Of a DNA stretch of 64,000 nucleotides, positions 55,526 through 64,000 are shown in pieces. The first letter of the stretch is position 1; each line of letters opens with the position of its first letter. The position numbers and the translations under genes were made by a program. A model generated the notes under the pieces. It was given only the letters and a program-made list of their open reading frames with translations, was not told the DNA's origin and did not search any database. Origin of the DNA: Algoriphagus litoralis (GTDB lineage: Bacteria > Bacteroidota > Bacteroidia > Cytophagales > Cyclobacteriaceae); contig NZ_QGOL01000003.1 of NCBI RefSeq assembly GCF_003259255.1, positions 1 through 64,000 on the forward strand, written 5' to 3'.

Positions 55526-56524
55526 TTACCAACGCAAAAGTGCCGATGCCCAGGCAAATCCTGACCCGAAAGCAGCCAAGCATACCAAATCACCTTCTTT
55601 CAATCTCCCTTGCTCCCAAGCCTGTGAGAGTGCGATGGGTATGGTTCCTGCTGTAGTATTGCCGAGGTACATGATGTTGTTGAAGACCTTTTCATCAGCA
55701 AGTTGTAATTTCTGCTGAATGTATTGACTGATTCGGAGATTAGCCTGGTGAGGAACCAGCAAGTCAAGGTCATCTTTGGTGAATCCGTTGTGGTCCAAGG
55801 CTTCTTGAATCACTTCCATGAATCGTACAATGGCATGTTTGAAAACAGCATTCCCGTTCATCTTCAGGAAAAAATCTCCGCGGTCGATCATTTCCTGGGA
55901 AATCCGCACTTTCCCACTACTGCTTGGTGCGATACAATACAGTTCTTCCGCAAATGAACCATCTGCATGCAGGTGGGTACTTAGGATGCCATGTTGCTCT
56001 TGATCTACAGCTCCCAAAATCACTGCCCCAGCTCCATCTGCAAATATGACAGCGGAGGATCGTCCTTCATCACTTTTATCCAAAGCTGAAGATTGAATCT
56101 CCGCACCTACGACCAAGATTTTCTTGTACATCCCTGACCTGATGAATTGATCGGCCACAGATAGCGCGTAGATAAATCCTGAGCAGGCATTTTTAATATC
56201 TATGGCACCGATGCCACTCAATCCCAATTCCCGCTGCAAAAGGACACCATTTCCTGGCAGAAAATAATCTGAGGTGATGGTAGCAAAAACGATAAATTCG
56301 ATGTCTTTTGCTTCTACTCCGGCTCTTTCCATTGCCAGCCGGCTTGCTTTAGCAGACATATTAGTCACAGTATCTACTCCCGGAGTAAACCAACGCCGTT
56401 CGTGGATTCCAGTACGCTCCACGATCCATTCATCCGTAGTATTCATCATTTTAGAGAGTTCCTCGTTGGTTACGATTCGCTCAGGTACATAATGTCCTGC
56501 TCCAAGGATTCGAGATTTTTTCAT
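55526..56524 (-). CDS. fabH: 3-oxoacyl-ACP synthase III (FabH)
   Basis: Starts fatty-acid synthesis by condensing an acyl-CoA primer with malonyl-ACP. 332 aa. The Cys-His-Asn triad is complete: Cys114 in NACSGFIYAL, His259 in VPHQAN, Asn289 in GNTTAGTIP. Bacteroidota may hold several FabH homologs, including DarB-like or flexirubin enzymes; this one has the plain housekeeping pattern but is not next to fab or plsX genes. Leads directly into a hypothetical gene. Confidence 0.95.
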   Translation of the reverse strand: MKKSRILGAGHYVPERIVTNEELSKMMNTTDEWIVERTGIHERRWFTPGVDTVTNMSAKASRLAMERAGVEAKDIEFIVFATITSDYFLPGNGVLLQRELGLSGIGAIDIKNACSGFIYALSVADQFIRSGMYKKILVVGAEIQSSALDKSDEGRSSAVIFADGAGAVILGAVDQEQHGILSTHLHADGSFAEELYCIAPSSSGKVRISQEMIDRGDFFLKMNGNAVFKHAIVRFMEVIQEALDHNGFTKDDLDLLVPHQANLRISQYIQQKLQLADEKVFNNIMYLGNTTAGTIPIALSQAWEQGRLKEGDLVCLAAFGSGFAWASALLRW

Positions 56525-56625
56525 CAGTATTTGGGTCTATCGAAATAAAAATAAAAGGACGCCCAATATCGGAACATCGGTGCATTCTTCAAAAGAAACC
56601 TAATCTATTCGAAGGAAAAGGTAAA

Positions 56626-57324
56626 TCAACCGAATAGTGTATAGTTGCCAAATTGGTCCATAGGGGAGGTTCTGCGGATTATTCCTGGGGAATCATTTTG
56701 CACAGAATTGACCAAGGGTGACACGGTATAACTTAGCATTAGCTCTCCAGGATAGGGTTGAAGCATGGCCAAAAGCTCCGATTCTGACGTGTACTTATCC
56801 AGCCATTTTTTTTCCTGATCTCGTCTTATGATTACCGGCATCCGATCATGGACTTCATTGACGACTTCATTTGGCGTCGTGGTCAGTATGAGAAAAGTGT
56901 GATGAGATTCTCCAGAGACAGTTTCATACTCCTCCCAGATGCCAGCAAAGGCAAATGTGTCTTCATCCCTCAGGGTAAAGCGATAGGGAATTTTAGTTTT
57001 CTTTCCGAGCTTCTTCCACTCAAAAAATCCATCTGCAGGTACGAGACAACGTCTTTTTTGGAAGGATGTCTTGAAAGAAATCTTTTCGTGAACAGTTTCA
57101 GATTTGGCGTTGATCAGTTTTTGTGACACAGGTTTATTATGACCAAAATCCGGGGTAATTCCCCAATAAAAGAACGAAAAGCCTTTTGGGCTATCAGAAG
57201 TGATGACAGGCAGAAGTTGTGTTGGAGCAATATTATACCTTGGCTTGAATTCAGGGACCATCTCAGCCTGAAACCGCTCTTCCAATTCAATCTTACTTTT
57301 GCTGAGGGAGTATCTTCCGCACAT
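56626..57324 (-). CDS. SRAP/YedK-type abasic-site protein
   Basis: 232 aa SOS response-associated peptidase family protein. MCGRYS exposes Cys2 after Met removal for the thiazolidine DNA-protein crosslink at abasic sites in single-stranded DNA. Conserved NAKSETVHEK (active Asn and Glu), RRCLVPADGFFEWKK and VHDRMPVII are present. Cytoplasmic; alone. Known HMCES/YedK function. Confidence 0.95.
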   Translation of the reverse strand: MCGRYSLSKSKIELEERFQAEMVPEFKPRYNIAPTQLLPVITSDSPKGFSFFYWGITPDFGHNKPVSQKLINAKSETVHEKISFKTSFQKRRCLVPADGFFEWKKLGKKTKIPYRFTLRDEDTFAFAGIWEEYETVSGESHHTFLILTTTPNEVVNEVHDRMPVIIRRDQEKKWLDKYTSESELLAMLQPYPGELMLSYTVSPLVNSVQNDSPGIIRRTSPMDQFGNYTLFG

Positions 57325-57355
57325 ATTCAGGGTATTAAATAGATTTGGGTTGAAG

Positions 57356-58315
57356 TTAGAGATCGCGGGTTATAAATTCAACTGCCCGAAGCTCTGAGTA
57401 ATAGCTTTTTTGTCCTGAGGGTCCGGAAAACCCGACGTGCCCCCCATGTTTAGGAAATTCAAAATGCACCTGGTCCAAACTTTTAGCCAGCCTGACAGGA
57501 AAACATGTTTCGCTCAGGAATGGATCATTTTGAGCATTCAGCACCAGCGTAGGAACAGTGATCTGATCTAAAAACTGGAGGGAGGAATTGATGCGGTAAT
57601 ATTCTGCTGCATCCGAAAACCCATGCAAGGGTCCAGTGAAATGCTCATCAAAATCTCTCAGGGTTTTAATTTTGCGCAAAAGTCCAACAGGCAATTCTCC
57701 TGGGAATGCCAAGGATTTTTTGACCACTTTTTCCTTTAGGGTATTCAGGAATCGCTTTGAATAAATAATGTTTTCTCCGGATGAGATTTTATTGCAGGAT
57801 GATGCAAGGTCGAGCGGAACCGAGATTGCAACCGCTTTTTTTATTTTGGAAAGGCTGGATTTCTTTTCTCCGAGAAATTTTAGCGTGAGATTTCCACCCA
57901 GACTGAATCCTACCAAAAAGATTTCCTGATAGTTTTTGCCCGCATGATTTACCACTGTCTCCAGATCATAAGTGGCGCCACTGTGGTAGAAAATCACCTT
58001 GGAATTGAGCTCCTCACTGCATCCCCGGAAGTTCCAAGTAAGTACATCAAAGTCTTTGTACAGAAATTCACGGGCCATTCCCAGCATATAAGGTCTGGTA
58101 CTATTTCCCTCCAAACCATGGCTGAGGATCACCAATCGCTTGTTTCCTTTCTTATACCAATCCAAATCCAGGAAGTCACCATCTAGCGTTGTTATTCTTT
58201 CTCTTTCAGGATTTTGCAATTCAACTTTGCGGAAAAGTGCCGGGTAAATTGTCTCCAAATGTCCACTAAATAGCCATTTGGGTCTCTGATAAAAGCTTTC
58301 GGAAGTGAGGGGCAT
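57356..58315 (-). CDS. YheT-like alpha/beta-hydrolase
   Basis: 319 aa cytoplasmic hydrolase of the COG0429 group. LSHGLEGNSTRPYM (oxyanion), NFRGCSEELN with a family-typical Cys after FRG, nucleophile GFSLGGN, acid in LNAQNDPF and His in PKHGGHVGF. Substrate unknown; lipid esters are suspected for the family. The 31-base gap to the SRAP gene suggests one transcript. Confidence 0.9.
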   Translation of the reverse strand: MPLTSESFYQRPKWLFSGHLETIYPALFRKVELQNPERERITTLDGDFLDLDWYKKGNKRLVILSHGLEGNSTRPYMLGMAREFLYKDFDVLTWNFRGCSEELNSKVIFYHSGATYDLETVVNHAGKNYQEIFLVGFSLGGNLTLKFLGEKKSSLSKIKKAVAISVPLDLASSCNKISSGENIIYSKRFLNTLKEKVVKKSLAFPGELPVGLLRKIKTLRDFDEHFTGPLHGFSDAAEYYRINSSLQFLDQITVPTLVLNAQNDPFLSETCFPVRLAKSLDQVHFEFPKHGGHVGFSGPSGQKSYYSELRAVEFITRDL

Positions 58316-58359
58316 GAATCGAAGCGGCCTAATTCAGCTTGGAAAATACAGGATATAAA

Positions 58360-58391
58360 TTTGAATAAAGCGTTTTTAAAAACTATTTTTG
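58360..58391 (+). promoter_or_regulatory. Promoter of the PDH E2 gene
   Basis: TTTG (58360-58363), 20 bases, then TATTTTTG (58384-58391): an exact fit to the Bacteroidota -33 / -7 pair; 35 bases to the ATG. Confidence 0.65.
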
Positions 58392-58426
58392 GACACTTTA
58401 AAAAACGATAAAGCTCGAAATTACCT

Positions 58427-60085
58427 ATGGCCGAAATAATCAGAATGCCAAAAATGAGTGACACGATGGAGGAGGGGGTGATCGCTTCTTGGCTGAAAAA
58501 AGTAGGAGATACTGTTAAGCCTGGAGACATCCTTGCCGAAGTGGAGACTGATAAAGCTACTATGGAGCTTGAGTCCTACGATGAAGGTGTTCTTCTATAT
58601 ATTGGCGTGCAAGAGAAAGACTCAGTACCAGTCAATGGAGTGATAGCCATCATTGGTGAAAAAGGGGAGGATTACGAACATCTACTCAATGGATCTTCAC
58701 CTAAGCCTGAAGCCAAAAGTGAAGAAGCAAAACCTGAGGCTAAAGAATCAGAACCAACAAAATCCGAAGCTCCTGCAGAAAAAATAGACACCTCATCAAT
58801 TAATGCAAGGGTCATCTCAATGCCAAAAATGAGTGACACGATGCAGGAAGGTACCATTGCAGCTTGGTTGAAGAAAGTAGGTGATACCGTGAAGTCGGGT
58901 GAAATCATCGCTGAAGTGGAAACCGACAAAGCGACAATGGAACTGGAGTCCTATGAAGATGGGGTACTCCTCTACATAGGTGTTGAAGCAGGCGAAAGTG
59001 TAGCTGTGGATGGTGTCATAGCTGTAATCGGTGAAAAAGGCGCTGATTATGAGACTTTGCTGAAAGCAAATCAAGGGGGAAATAAAGAATCAGCCCCAGC
59101 TCCAACAAAGGACAAAGAAGAGCCGAAGGAGGAACCAAAAGCTGAGAAATCCTCTGAATCTTCCGCTACCTCTAAACCATCCACTGCAGCTAGCGGATCC
59201 GCTACCACTGATGGAGAACGCGTAAAGGCTTCGCCTTTGGCTAAGAAAATCGCTGAAGAAAAAGGAGTGGATATCAGAGCCGTATCCGGATCTGGTGAAG
59301 GAGGAAGAATCGTCAAGCGTGATGTAGAGAATTTTGTGCCTGCTGTTGCTCCTGCAGCAGCTGTGGCTTCTGCCCCTGGGGCACCTACTACAGCGTTGGG
59401 TCAGGAAAGCTTCCGTGAGGAGAAAGTATCTCAAATGAGAAAAGTGATCGCGAAACGTCTTGCTGAGAGCAAGTTTGGAGCGCCACACTTCTACCTCACC
59501 ATGGAAATCAACATGGACAAAGCCATCGAGGCAAGGAAGAGCATGAATGAGATCTCGCCTGTAAAAATCTCTTTCAACGATATGGTGATCAAAGCGTCGG
59601 CAGCGGCTTTGAGACAACATCCAAAAGTGAATTCCAGCTGGTTGGGAGATAAAATTCGCTACAATGACCACATTCACATAGGAATGGCGGTGGCAGTAGA
59701 GGAAGGATTGCTGGTACCAGTAATTCGATTTGCGGATCAGCTTTCGCTTTCGCAGATCTCCAATCAGGCAAAAACTTTGGGAGGCAAAGCCAAAAACAAG
59801 GAATTGCAGCCAAAAGATTGGGAGGGAAATACATTTACTATCTCCAATCTAGGAATGTTTGGGATCGATGAATTTACAGCGATCATCAATCCGCCTGATG
59901 CCTGTATCCTGGCAGTTGGGGGTATCAAAGAAACTGTCATCGTGAAGGATGGCCAAATGAAGATAGGTAACATCATGAAAGTCACACTATCCTGCGATCA
60001 CCGCGTGGTAGATGGAGCAGTAGGTTCAGCCTTCTTGCTTACATTGAAAAGCCTCCTCGAAGATCCCGTCAGGATTCTTATTTAA
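58427..60085 (+). CDS. pdhC: Pyruvate dehydrogenase E2, dihydrolipoyllysine acetyltransferase
   Basis: Transfers the acetyl group from lipoyl to CoA within the pyruvate dehydrogenase complex. 552 aa: two lipoyl domains (lipoyl Lys43 and Lys168, both in EVETDKATMELESY), two Ala/Pro/Glu/Lys-rich linkers, a peripheral-subunit binding domain (KASPLAKKIAEEKGVDIRAV, about 265-300) and the catalytic trimer domain ending CDHRVVDGAVG. The two lipoyl domains are strongly alike even in DNA, so a tandem duplication is apparent. The E1 and E3 genes are not in this window, unusual but normal for some Bacteroidota. Confidence 0.95.
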   Translation: MAEIIRMPKMSDTMEEGVIASWLKKVGDTVKPGDILAEVETDKATMELESYDEGVLLYIGVQEKDSVPVNGVIAIIGEKGEDYEHLLNGSSPKPEAKSEEAKPEAKESEPTKSEAPAEKIDTSSINARVISMPKMSDTMQEGTIAAWLKKVGDTVKSGEIIAEVETDKATMELESYEDGVLLYIGVEAGESVAVDGVIAVIGEKGADYETLLKANQGGNKESAPAPTKDKEEPKEEPKAEKSSESSATSKPSTAASGSATTDGERVKASPLAKKIAEEKGVDIRAVSGSGEGGRIVKRDVENFVPAVAPAAAVASAPGAPTTALGQESFREEKVSQMRKVIAKRLAESKFGAPHFYLTMEINMDKAIEARKSMNEISPVKISFNDMVIKASAAALRQHPKVNSSWLGDKIRYNDHIHIGMAVAVEEGLLVPVIRFADQLSLSQISNQAKTLGGKAKNKELQPKDWEGNTFTISNLGMFGIDEFTAIINPPDACILAVGGIKETVIVKDGQMKIGNIMKVTLSCDHRVVDGAVGSAFLLTLKSLLEDPVRILI

Positions 60086-60096
60086 AATAATCTGCC

Positions 60097-60124
60097 AAAA
60101 AGTCCTGTTTCCGCAGGACTTTTT
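60097..60124 (+). terminator. Terminator after the E2 gene
   Basis: AAAAAGTCCTG / CAGGACTTTTT 11-bp stem with a 6-base loop. Confidence 0.85.
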
Positions 60125-60333
60125 GCTTTTGTATGGTTATTGGAGAAGGAGTTATTCAGTTATCGGGAATAAGAGATTAGTGCCACAGGCCTATTTCGTG
60201 ATTTAGAAATTGTTGATCCCAATTACTCAAAAACCAATAACTTCTATCTCATCTAGACGCCAACTTTAGCCAACCTATAACTTAATTACCAATAACCAAC
60301 AACTCATTTACTTATAACCAATCATTTTTCACC

Positions 60334-60876
60334 GTGGAAAAAATCAAATCAACAACCGTAGTCGCGATTCGCCACAATGGGCAAGTAGTCATCGGAGCCG
60401 ATGGTCAGGCGACATTGGGAAATACTGTAGCAAAAAGCACTGTAAAAAAACTTCGGGTACTTCAGGGAGGAAAAATCGTGACCGGCTTTGCAGGTTCAAC
60501 TGCAGATGCTTTTACCCTCTTGGAAAAATTCGAGGAGAAACTCGGGGCTTTCGGCAACAATATGAAGCGTGCAGCAGTGGAGTTGGCTAAAGAATGGCGG
60601 ATGGACCGGATGCTGAGTCGATTGGAAGCGATGATGATCGTAGCCGACAAAGACGATATTCTGATTATTTCCGGGACTGGGGATGTCATAGAACCTGATA
60701 TGGAAATTGCGACTATTGGATCGGGGAGTATGTTTGCCCAATCTGCCGCTCGTGCCATGAAGCAATTTGCGCCGCATATGAGTGCAGAGGAGATGGTCAG
60801 GGAAAGCCTGCACATCGCAGCTGATGTCTGCATCTATACCAATCACAACCTCGTCATCGAAAAGGTGAATCCGTAA
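60334..60876 (+). CDS. hslV: HslV, peptidase subunit of the HslUV ATP-dependent protease
   Basis: Threonine peptidase that forms a double hexameric ring and works with the HslU unfoldase. 180 aa. The start is GTG at 60334 (MEKIKSTTVVAIRHNGQ); the catalytic Thr7 is exposed after removal of six residues. GADGQATLGN and KKLRVLQGGKIVTGFAGSTADAFTL are typical. No hslU lies next to it, unlike the usual hslVU operon; the partner must be elsewhere. Confidence 0.95.
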   Translation: MEKIKSTTVVAIRHNGQVVIGADGQATLGNTVAKSTVKKLRVLQGGKIVTGFAGSTADAFTLLEKFEEKLGAFGNNMKRAAVELAKEWRMDRMLSRLEAMMIVADKDDILIISGTGDVIEPDMEIATIGSGSMFAQSAARAMKQFAPHMSAEEMVRESLHIAADVCIYTNHNLVIEKVNP

Positions 60877-60890
60877 ATCGATCACAAACC

Positions 60891-60918
60891 AACCGAAGCT
60901 AAATACTTCGGTTTTTTT
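60891..60918 (+). terminator. hslV terminator
   Basis: AACCGAAG / CTTCGGTT 8-bp stem, 7-base loop, T run. Confidence 0.85.
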
Positions 60919-60978
60919 GTGCCTTTTCCAAACCCCCACCGAGTAATTGATGTTATGTCCTTGAATTGATTTCTTAAG

Positions 60979-61644
60979 ATGGAAACTACAACAACAAAAA
61001 AGACTGCAAAGAAAGATTATAGAAAAGTGATCTTGGAAGGATTTGTCGAGCATGTTTTAGAACATGGCAGCACACCCAAGTCAGTTTTCAAATTTGCAAA
61101 GGATCTGAAGATGAAAGAGGAAGAGTTTTATACTTATTTCACTTCCTTCGAATCTATTAAATCTGCCATTTGGGTGTCGATCTTCGACAGCACCTTGGAG
61201 CAGATCGAATCCCAAGAAGTATTCAAAGAATATAGTGTCAGAGAGAAGTTTCTGAGCTTTCTTTTTACTTGGATCGAAGAACTGAAAAAGAACAGATCCT
61301 ACCTTCTCAGCTTGTACCAGGACAAGTCCCAATCCATGAAATCTCTTCCTCTGGATGCGAAAGAATTCAAGGAGAAGTTCAAAGATTTCGCCGGCGAGAT
61401 TATTCTGGAAGGTAAGGAAACGCAGGAAATTGCCAATCGCCCGATCATTTCTGATCAATACGATGAAGCGCTTTGGCTGCAGGTGGCATTTATCTTCAGG
61501 TATTGGCTGGATGATCGCTCTCCAAGATTCGAGAAAACAGATGCCGCTATTGAAAAATCCGTCAACTTATCTTTTGATCTGATGGGGAAAAGTGCTTTGG
61601 ACAGCTTTTTAGACTTTGCAAAGTTCCTTTATCAAAATAAATAA
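60979..61644 (+). CDS. TetR/AcrR-like regulator
   Basis: 221 aa. N-terminal helices (about 14-60: YRKVILEGFVEHVLEHGSTPKSVFKFAKDLKMKEEEFYTYFTSFESIKSAIW) have the TetR helix-turn-helix pattern ending with the YxYFxSFESI signature; the rest is a helical ligand domain. The HTH is slightly divergent in its recognition helix. It is separated by only 2 bases from the AarF-like kinase gene, so the pair is surely co-expressed; the pair occurs in several Bacteroidota to my memory. Confidence 0.75.
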   Translation: METTTTKKTAKKDYRKVILEGFVEHVLEHGSTPKSVFKFAKDLKMKEEEFYTYFTSFESIKSAIWVSIFDSTLEQIESQEVFKEYSVREKFLSFLFTWIEELKKNRSYLLSLYQDKSQSMKSLPLDAKEFKEKFKDFAGEIILEGKETQEIANRPIISDQYDEALWLQVAFIFRYWLDDRSPRFEKTDAAIEKSVNLSFDLMGKSALDSFLDFAKFLYQNK

Positions 61645-61646
61645 TC

Positions 61647-62966
61647 ATGGCCATTAAAGTATCAGAACAGGAAACTATCCCGGTTTCCAAAGTGCAGCGT
61701 GCGGCTAAATTTATCTCTACAGGAGCTAAAGTCGGGGGAAACTATGTGAAGCATTATGCCAAAAAGATGGTCAATCCATCGATGGATAAGGAAGAGCTTC
61801 ACCTGAATAATGCAACCGACATCTATAAATCGTTGAGTGAACTGAAAGGCTCTGCGCTGAAAGTGGCCCAAATGATGTCAATGGACAAAAACTTGCTGCC
61901 AAGAGCCTACCAGGATAAGTTTACTATGGCTCAATATTCTGCTCCTCCTTTGTCCTATCCTTTAGTGGTAAAGACATTCCAGAAGTATTTTGGCAAAACT
62001 CCTGAGCAGATGTTTGACACATTTACTAGATCAGCTGTAAATGCAGCTTCGATTGGTCAAGTGCATCAAGCCACTCAAAACGGGAAAAAGTTAGCAGTAA
62101 AGATCCAATATCCGGGTGTGGCTGATTCTGTGAGTTCTGATTTGAAATTAGTCAGACCTTTTGCCCTTCGCTTGCTCAATATGAATGAGAAAGAGTTGGA
62201 CCACTATATGGAAGAAGTAGAAGAGCGGCTGGTAGAAGAGACGGACTATGTTTTGGAGGTAGAGCGATCCCGAGAGATTTCTCAGGCCTGTGGACATATT
62301 CCAAACTTGAAATTCCCAACCTACTATGATGACTTGAGTTCGGATCGAATCATAACAATGGATTGGATTGCCGGTAAGCATATCAAGGAATGGATGGATA
62401 CCAATCCTTCTCAAGAATCCAAAAATCAGATCGGTCAAGCTTTGTGGGATTTTTATCACCACCAAGTTCATAACCTGAAGCAGGTCCATGCGGATCCGCA
62501 CCCAGGTAATTTCATTATTCAGGAAGGCGATCAGTTGGGAATTATTGATTTTGGCTGTGTCAAGGTTATCCCTGAGGATTTCTATCAAGGTTATTTTGCC
62601 TTGATCAAAAAGGAATTGTTGATCAATCAAGAGGAATTGGATCAAATTTTCTTCGATCTGGAATTCATTTCAGACAAAGATAATGAGACCGAGCAGGCCT
62701 ATTTTAAGGGTGTTTTCAGGGAAATGATTTCACTTTTGGGAAAGCCATTTCATGTCGAAAAGTTTGACTTTGCGGATGACAGTTTCTTCGAACAAATCTT
62801 CCAGTTAGGTGATCGGATCTCTAATGACAAAATGTTCCGAAAGTCCAGACAAGCAAGAGGTTCCAGACATGGTTTATACATCAACAGAACTTATTTTGGA
62901 TTATATAATTTACTGAATCAGCTTCAGGCTGAGGTGATAACCACTAAGCCGGATTGGCTGAAATAA
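61647..62966 (+). CDS. AarF/ABC1/UbiB-family kinase-like protein
   Basis: 439 aa ABC1 atypical kinase. KxGQ-like ALKVAQMMSMDKNLLP (conserved ABC1 N-extension), A-rich loop AASIGQVHQA, Lys in VKIQYPG, HADPHPGNFII (catalytic loop) and IDFGCVK (DFG). Family members assist quinone biosynthesis or lipid handling; no ubiquinone or menaquinone genes are near. The C-terminal membrane helices of UbiB are missing, so it is a soluble member. Co-transcribed with the TetR-like gene. Confidence 0.9.
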   Translation: MAIKVSEQETIPVSKVQRAAKFISTGAKVGGNYVKHYAKKMVNPSMDKEELHLNNATDIYKSLSELKGSALKVAQMMSMDKNLLPRAYQDKFTMAQYSAPPLSYPLVVKTFQKYFGKTPEQMFDTFTRSAVNAASIGQVHQATQNGKKLAVKIQYPGVADSVSSDLKLVRPFALRLLNMNEKELDHYMEEVEERLVEETDYVLEVERSREISQACGHIPNLKFPTYYDDLSSDRIITMDWIAGKHIKEWMDTNPSQESKNQIGQALWDFYHHQVHNLKQVHADPHPGNFIIQEGDQLGIIDFGCVKVIPEDFYQGYFALIKKELLINQEELDQIFFDLEFISDKDNETEQAYFKGVFREMISLLGKPFHVEKFDFADDSFFEQIFQLGDRISNDKMFRKSRQARGSRHGLYINRTYFGLYNLLNQLQAEVITTKPDWLK

Positions 62967-62984
62967 GAAAAGCTTTAGAAATAC

Positions 62985-63133
62985 AAGAGGTTGTCTCATA
63001 ACTGCTGTTTGTCACATTGAGCGTAGTCGAAATGCGGCTGTATTCAATGCAAATGGCCTTCGTACTGCCCAACTCACGTTGGTCAGGTGCTCAGGCTGAC
63101 ACAATCAGGCCTTTTGAGACAACCTCTTTTTTT
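62985..63133 (+). repeat. Inverted-repeat element with perfect 14-bp ends
   Basis: AAGAGGTTGTCTCA (62985-62998) and TGAGACAACCTCTT (63115-63128) enclose 116 bases that include GTCACATTGAGCGTAGTCGAAATG, a wording common in Bacteroidota intergenic repeats. T run after the right end, so it may terminate the AarF transcript. No open frame inside. Rest of 62967-63311 shows nothing else. Confidence 0.65.
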
Positions 63134-63311
63134 GTCACACAATTAGAAGTTTTGCTACTTATAATTTAGCGGTATTAATCTAAATTGATTTTTAACCATT
63201 AAGGAAATTTAGAAATTAAGAATATCCCATCATCGGTTCAGGATGAGAAAACTAAATGTCCTAAATACTCTGAATGGTTCAAACAAGGAGATTTTGACCT
63301 CCTTTTTCTAT

Positions 63312-64000
63312 TTATTTTGAATATGCGACCCGATAAATACAGTTTGCCATGTCATCTGAAATCAGCAAACTTCCATCCGGCAGTTCCTGCACATCGACAG
63401 GTCTTCCCCAGACTTCCTGAGAGGCTTCGTCTAGCCAGCCTTTGGCGAAGACTTCCTGACTTGTTACTTTTCCTGAATCATCAATCTTAGCCATCACCAC
63501 CTCATAGCCTGATTTTTTACTTCTATTCCAGCTGCCATGTTTTGCGATGATCGCTTGATTGTGATAGGATTCGGGAAACATTTCACCTTCGTAAAAGCGC
63601 ATACCGAGTGGCGCCACATGTGCGCCCAGTTTCGCAGCAGGTGCAACATATGCTGAAGCTTCTTTGCCTTTTGATCCAAACTCCGGGTCCTTTACTGTAC
63701 CTGCATGCCAGTAGGGATAACCAAAATGTTGGCCATCTTTGGTGACTCGATTGAGTTCGCAGTCCGGTGTGTCATCCCCTAGCATGTCGCGCCCATTGTC
63801 AGTAAACCACATTTCCTTGGTCTTTGGATGCCAATCAAATCCCACAGTATTTCGAACGCCATGAGCTACGATTTCTGGTTTGGAGCCGGCTTTGTTTACA
63901 TCCAAGCGGGTGATGCTTGCAAAAATTTCCTCTTCCGATTCACAGATATTGCATGGCGCGCCGACTGGCACATACAGCTTTCCATCCGGACCAAATGCAA
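63312..64000 (-). CDS. Sorbosone/glucose dehydrogenase-like protein, C-terminal part (cut by window edge)
   Basis: Only the last about 229 residues are in view; the frame stays open to the right edge (AFGPDGKLYVPVGAPCNIC read across 63998-63950), so the start lies outside. The six-bladed propeller of PQQ-dependent soluble glucose/sorbosone dehydrogenase-like proteins is recognisable: PCNICE, GVRNTVGFDWHP, WFTDNGRDMLGDDTPDCELN, GSWNRSKKSGYEVV and LLISDDMANCIYRV. Probably exported oxidation of a sugar or alcohol; PQQ use is known only for part of the family. Confidence 0.88.
   Translation of the reverse strand, partial: AFGPDGKLYVPVGAPCNICESEEEIFASITRLDVNKAGSKPEIVAHGVRNTVGFDWHPKTKEMWFTDNGRDMLGDDTPDCELNRVTKDGQHFGYPYWHAGTVKDPEFGSKGKEASAYVAPAAKLGAHVAPLGMRFYEGEMFPESYHNQAIIAKHGSWNRSKKSGYEVVMAKIDDSGKVTSQEVFAKGWLDEASQEVWGRPVDVQELPDGSLLISDDMANCIYRVAYSK

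Overview
The window looks like a chromosomal segment of a Cytophagales-type Bacteroidota; Algoriphagus or another Cyclobacteriaceae member is my best guess from gene style only. Support: a SusC/SusD pair, glutamine synthetase III, CarboxypepD_reg-like surface proteins, DUF6090 and Lacal_2735-type small proteins, a LytTR membrane regulator, lipoproteins throughout, and several TAnnTTTG-type -7 promoter boxes. I saw no rRNA, tRNA, CRISPR array, prophage or intact transposase.

Layout. 0-15 kb: a CapD/FlaA1-like sugar dehydratase, an FAD-dependent dehydrogenase, a subtilase lipoprotein, a large CarboxypepD_reg surface protein, a secreted esterase, an acyl-CoA dehydrogenase-like flavoprotein and KatG. 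Two long copies (plus the tail of a third at the window edge) of a multi-hairpin repeat lie just ahead of plus-strand genes. 15-21 kb (minus strand): a cytoplasmic alpha-amylase, then a fused ethanolamine ammonia-lyase EutB-EutC that unexpectedly carries a lipoprotein-type signal, then a DUF6090 protein. 21-24.6 kb: a membrane protein, a LytTR regulator and a divergent-style membrane protein separated by four helically phased repeats. 24.7-28.5 kb: an AT-rich island of poorly known minus-strand genes separated by short hairpin repeats, including a possible PD-(D/E)XK-like protein. 28.5-33 kb: a eukaryotic-type glycogen branching enzyme, two MITE-like hairpin elements, a GIY-YIG protein, an orphan antitoxin whose PIN toxin is cut off after 16 codons at one of those elements, and MtaB. 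33-35.5 kb: glutamine synthetase III.

36-52 kb is a polysaccharide-utilization-like locus made of two convergent operons: SusC, SusD, GH18 glycosidase, ROK kinase and an FAD-dependent oxidoreductase on the plus strand; a ROK/NagC-type repressor, a giant FG-GAP/ASPIC protein, a PAP2/vanadium haloperoxidase-like lipid or halide enzyme and a sulfatase on the minus strand. Together they suggest uptake and breakdown of an amino-sugar (possibly sulfated) glycan under control of a sugar-sensing repressor.

52-64 kb is mostly housekeeping: a cupin sugar isomerase-like protein, a Lacal_2735 small protein, a MORN-repeat (YwqK-like) protein, FabH, an SRAP/YedK protein, a YheT-like hydrolase, the pyruvate dehydrogenase E2 with two lipoyl domains, HslV, a TetR-like regulator coupled to an AarF/ABC1 kinase, and the C-terminal part of a sorbosone/glucose dehydrogenase-like protein running off the right edge.
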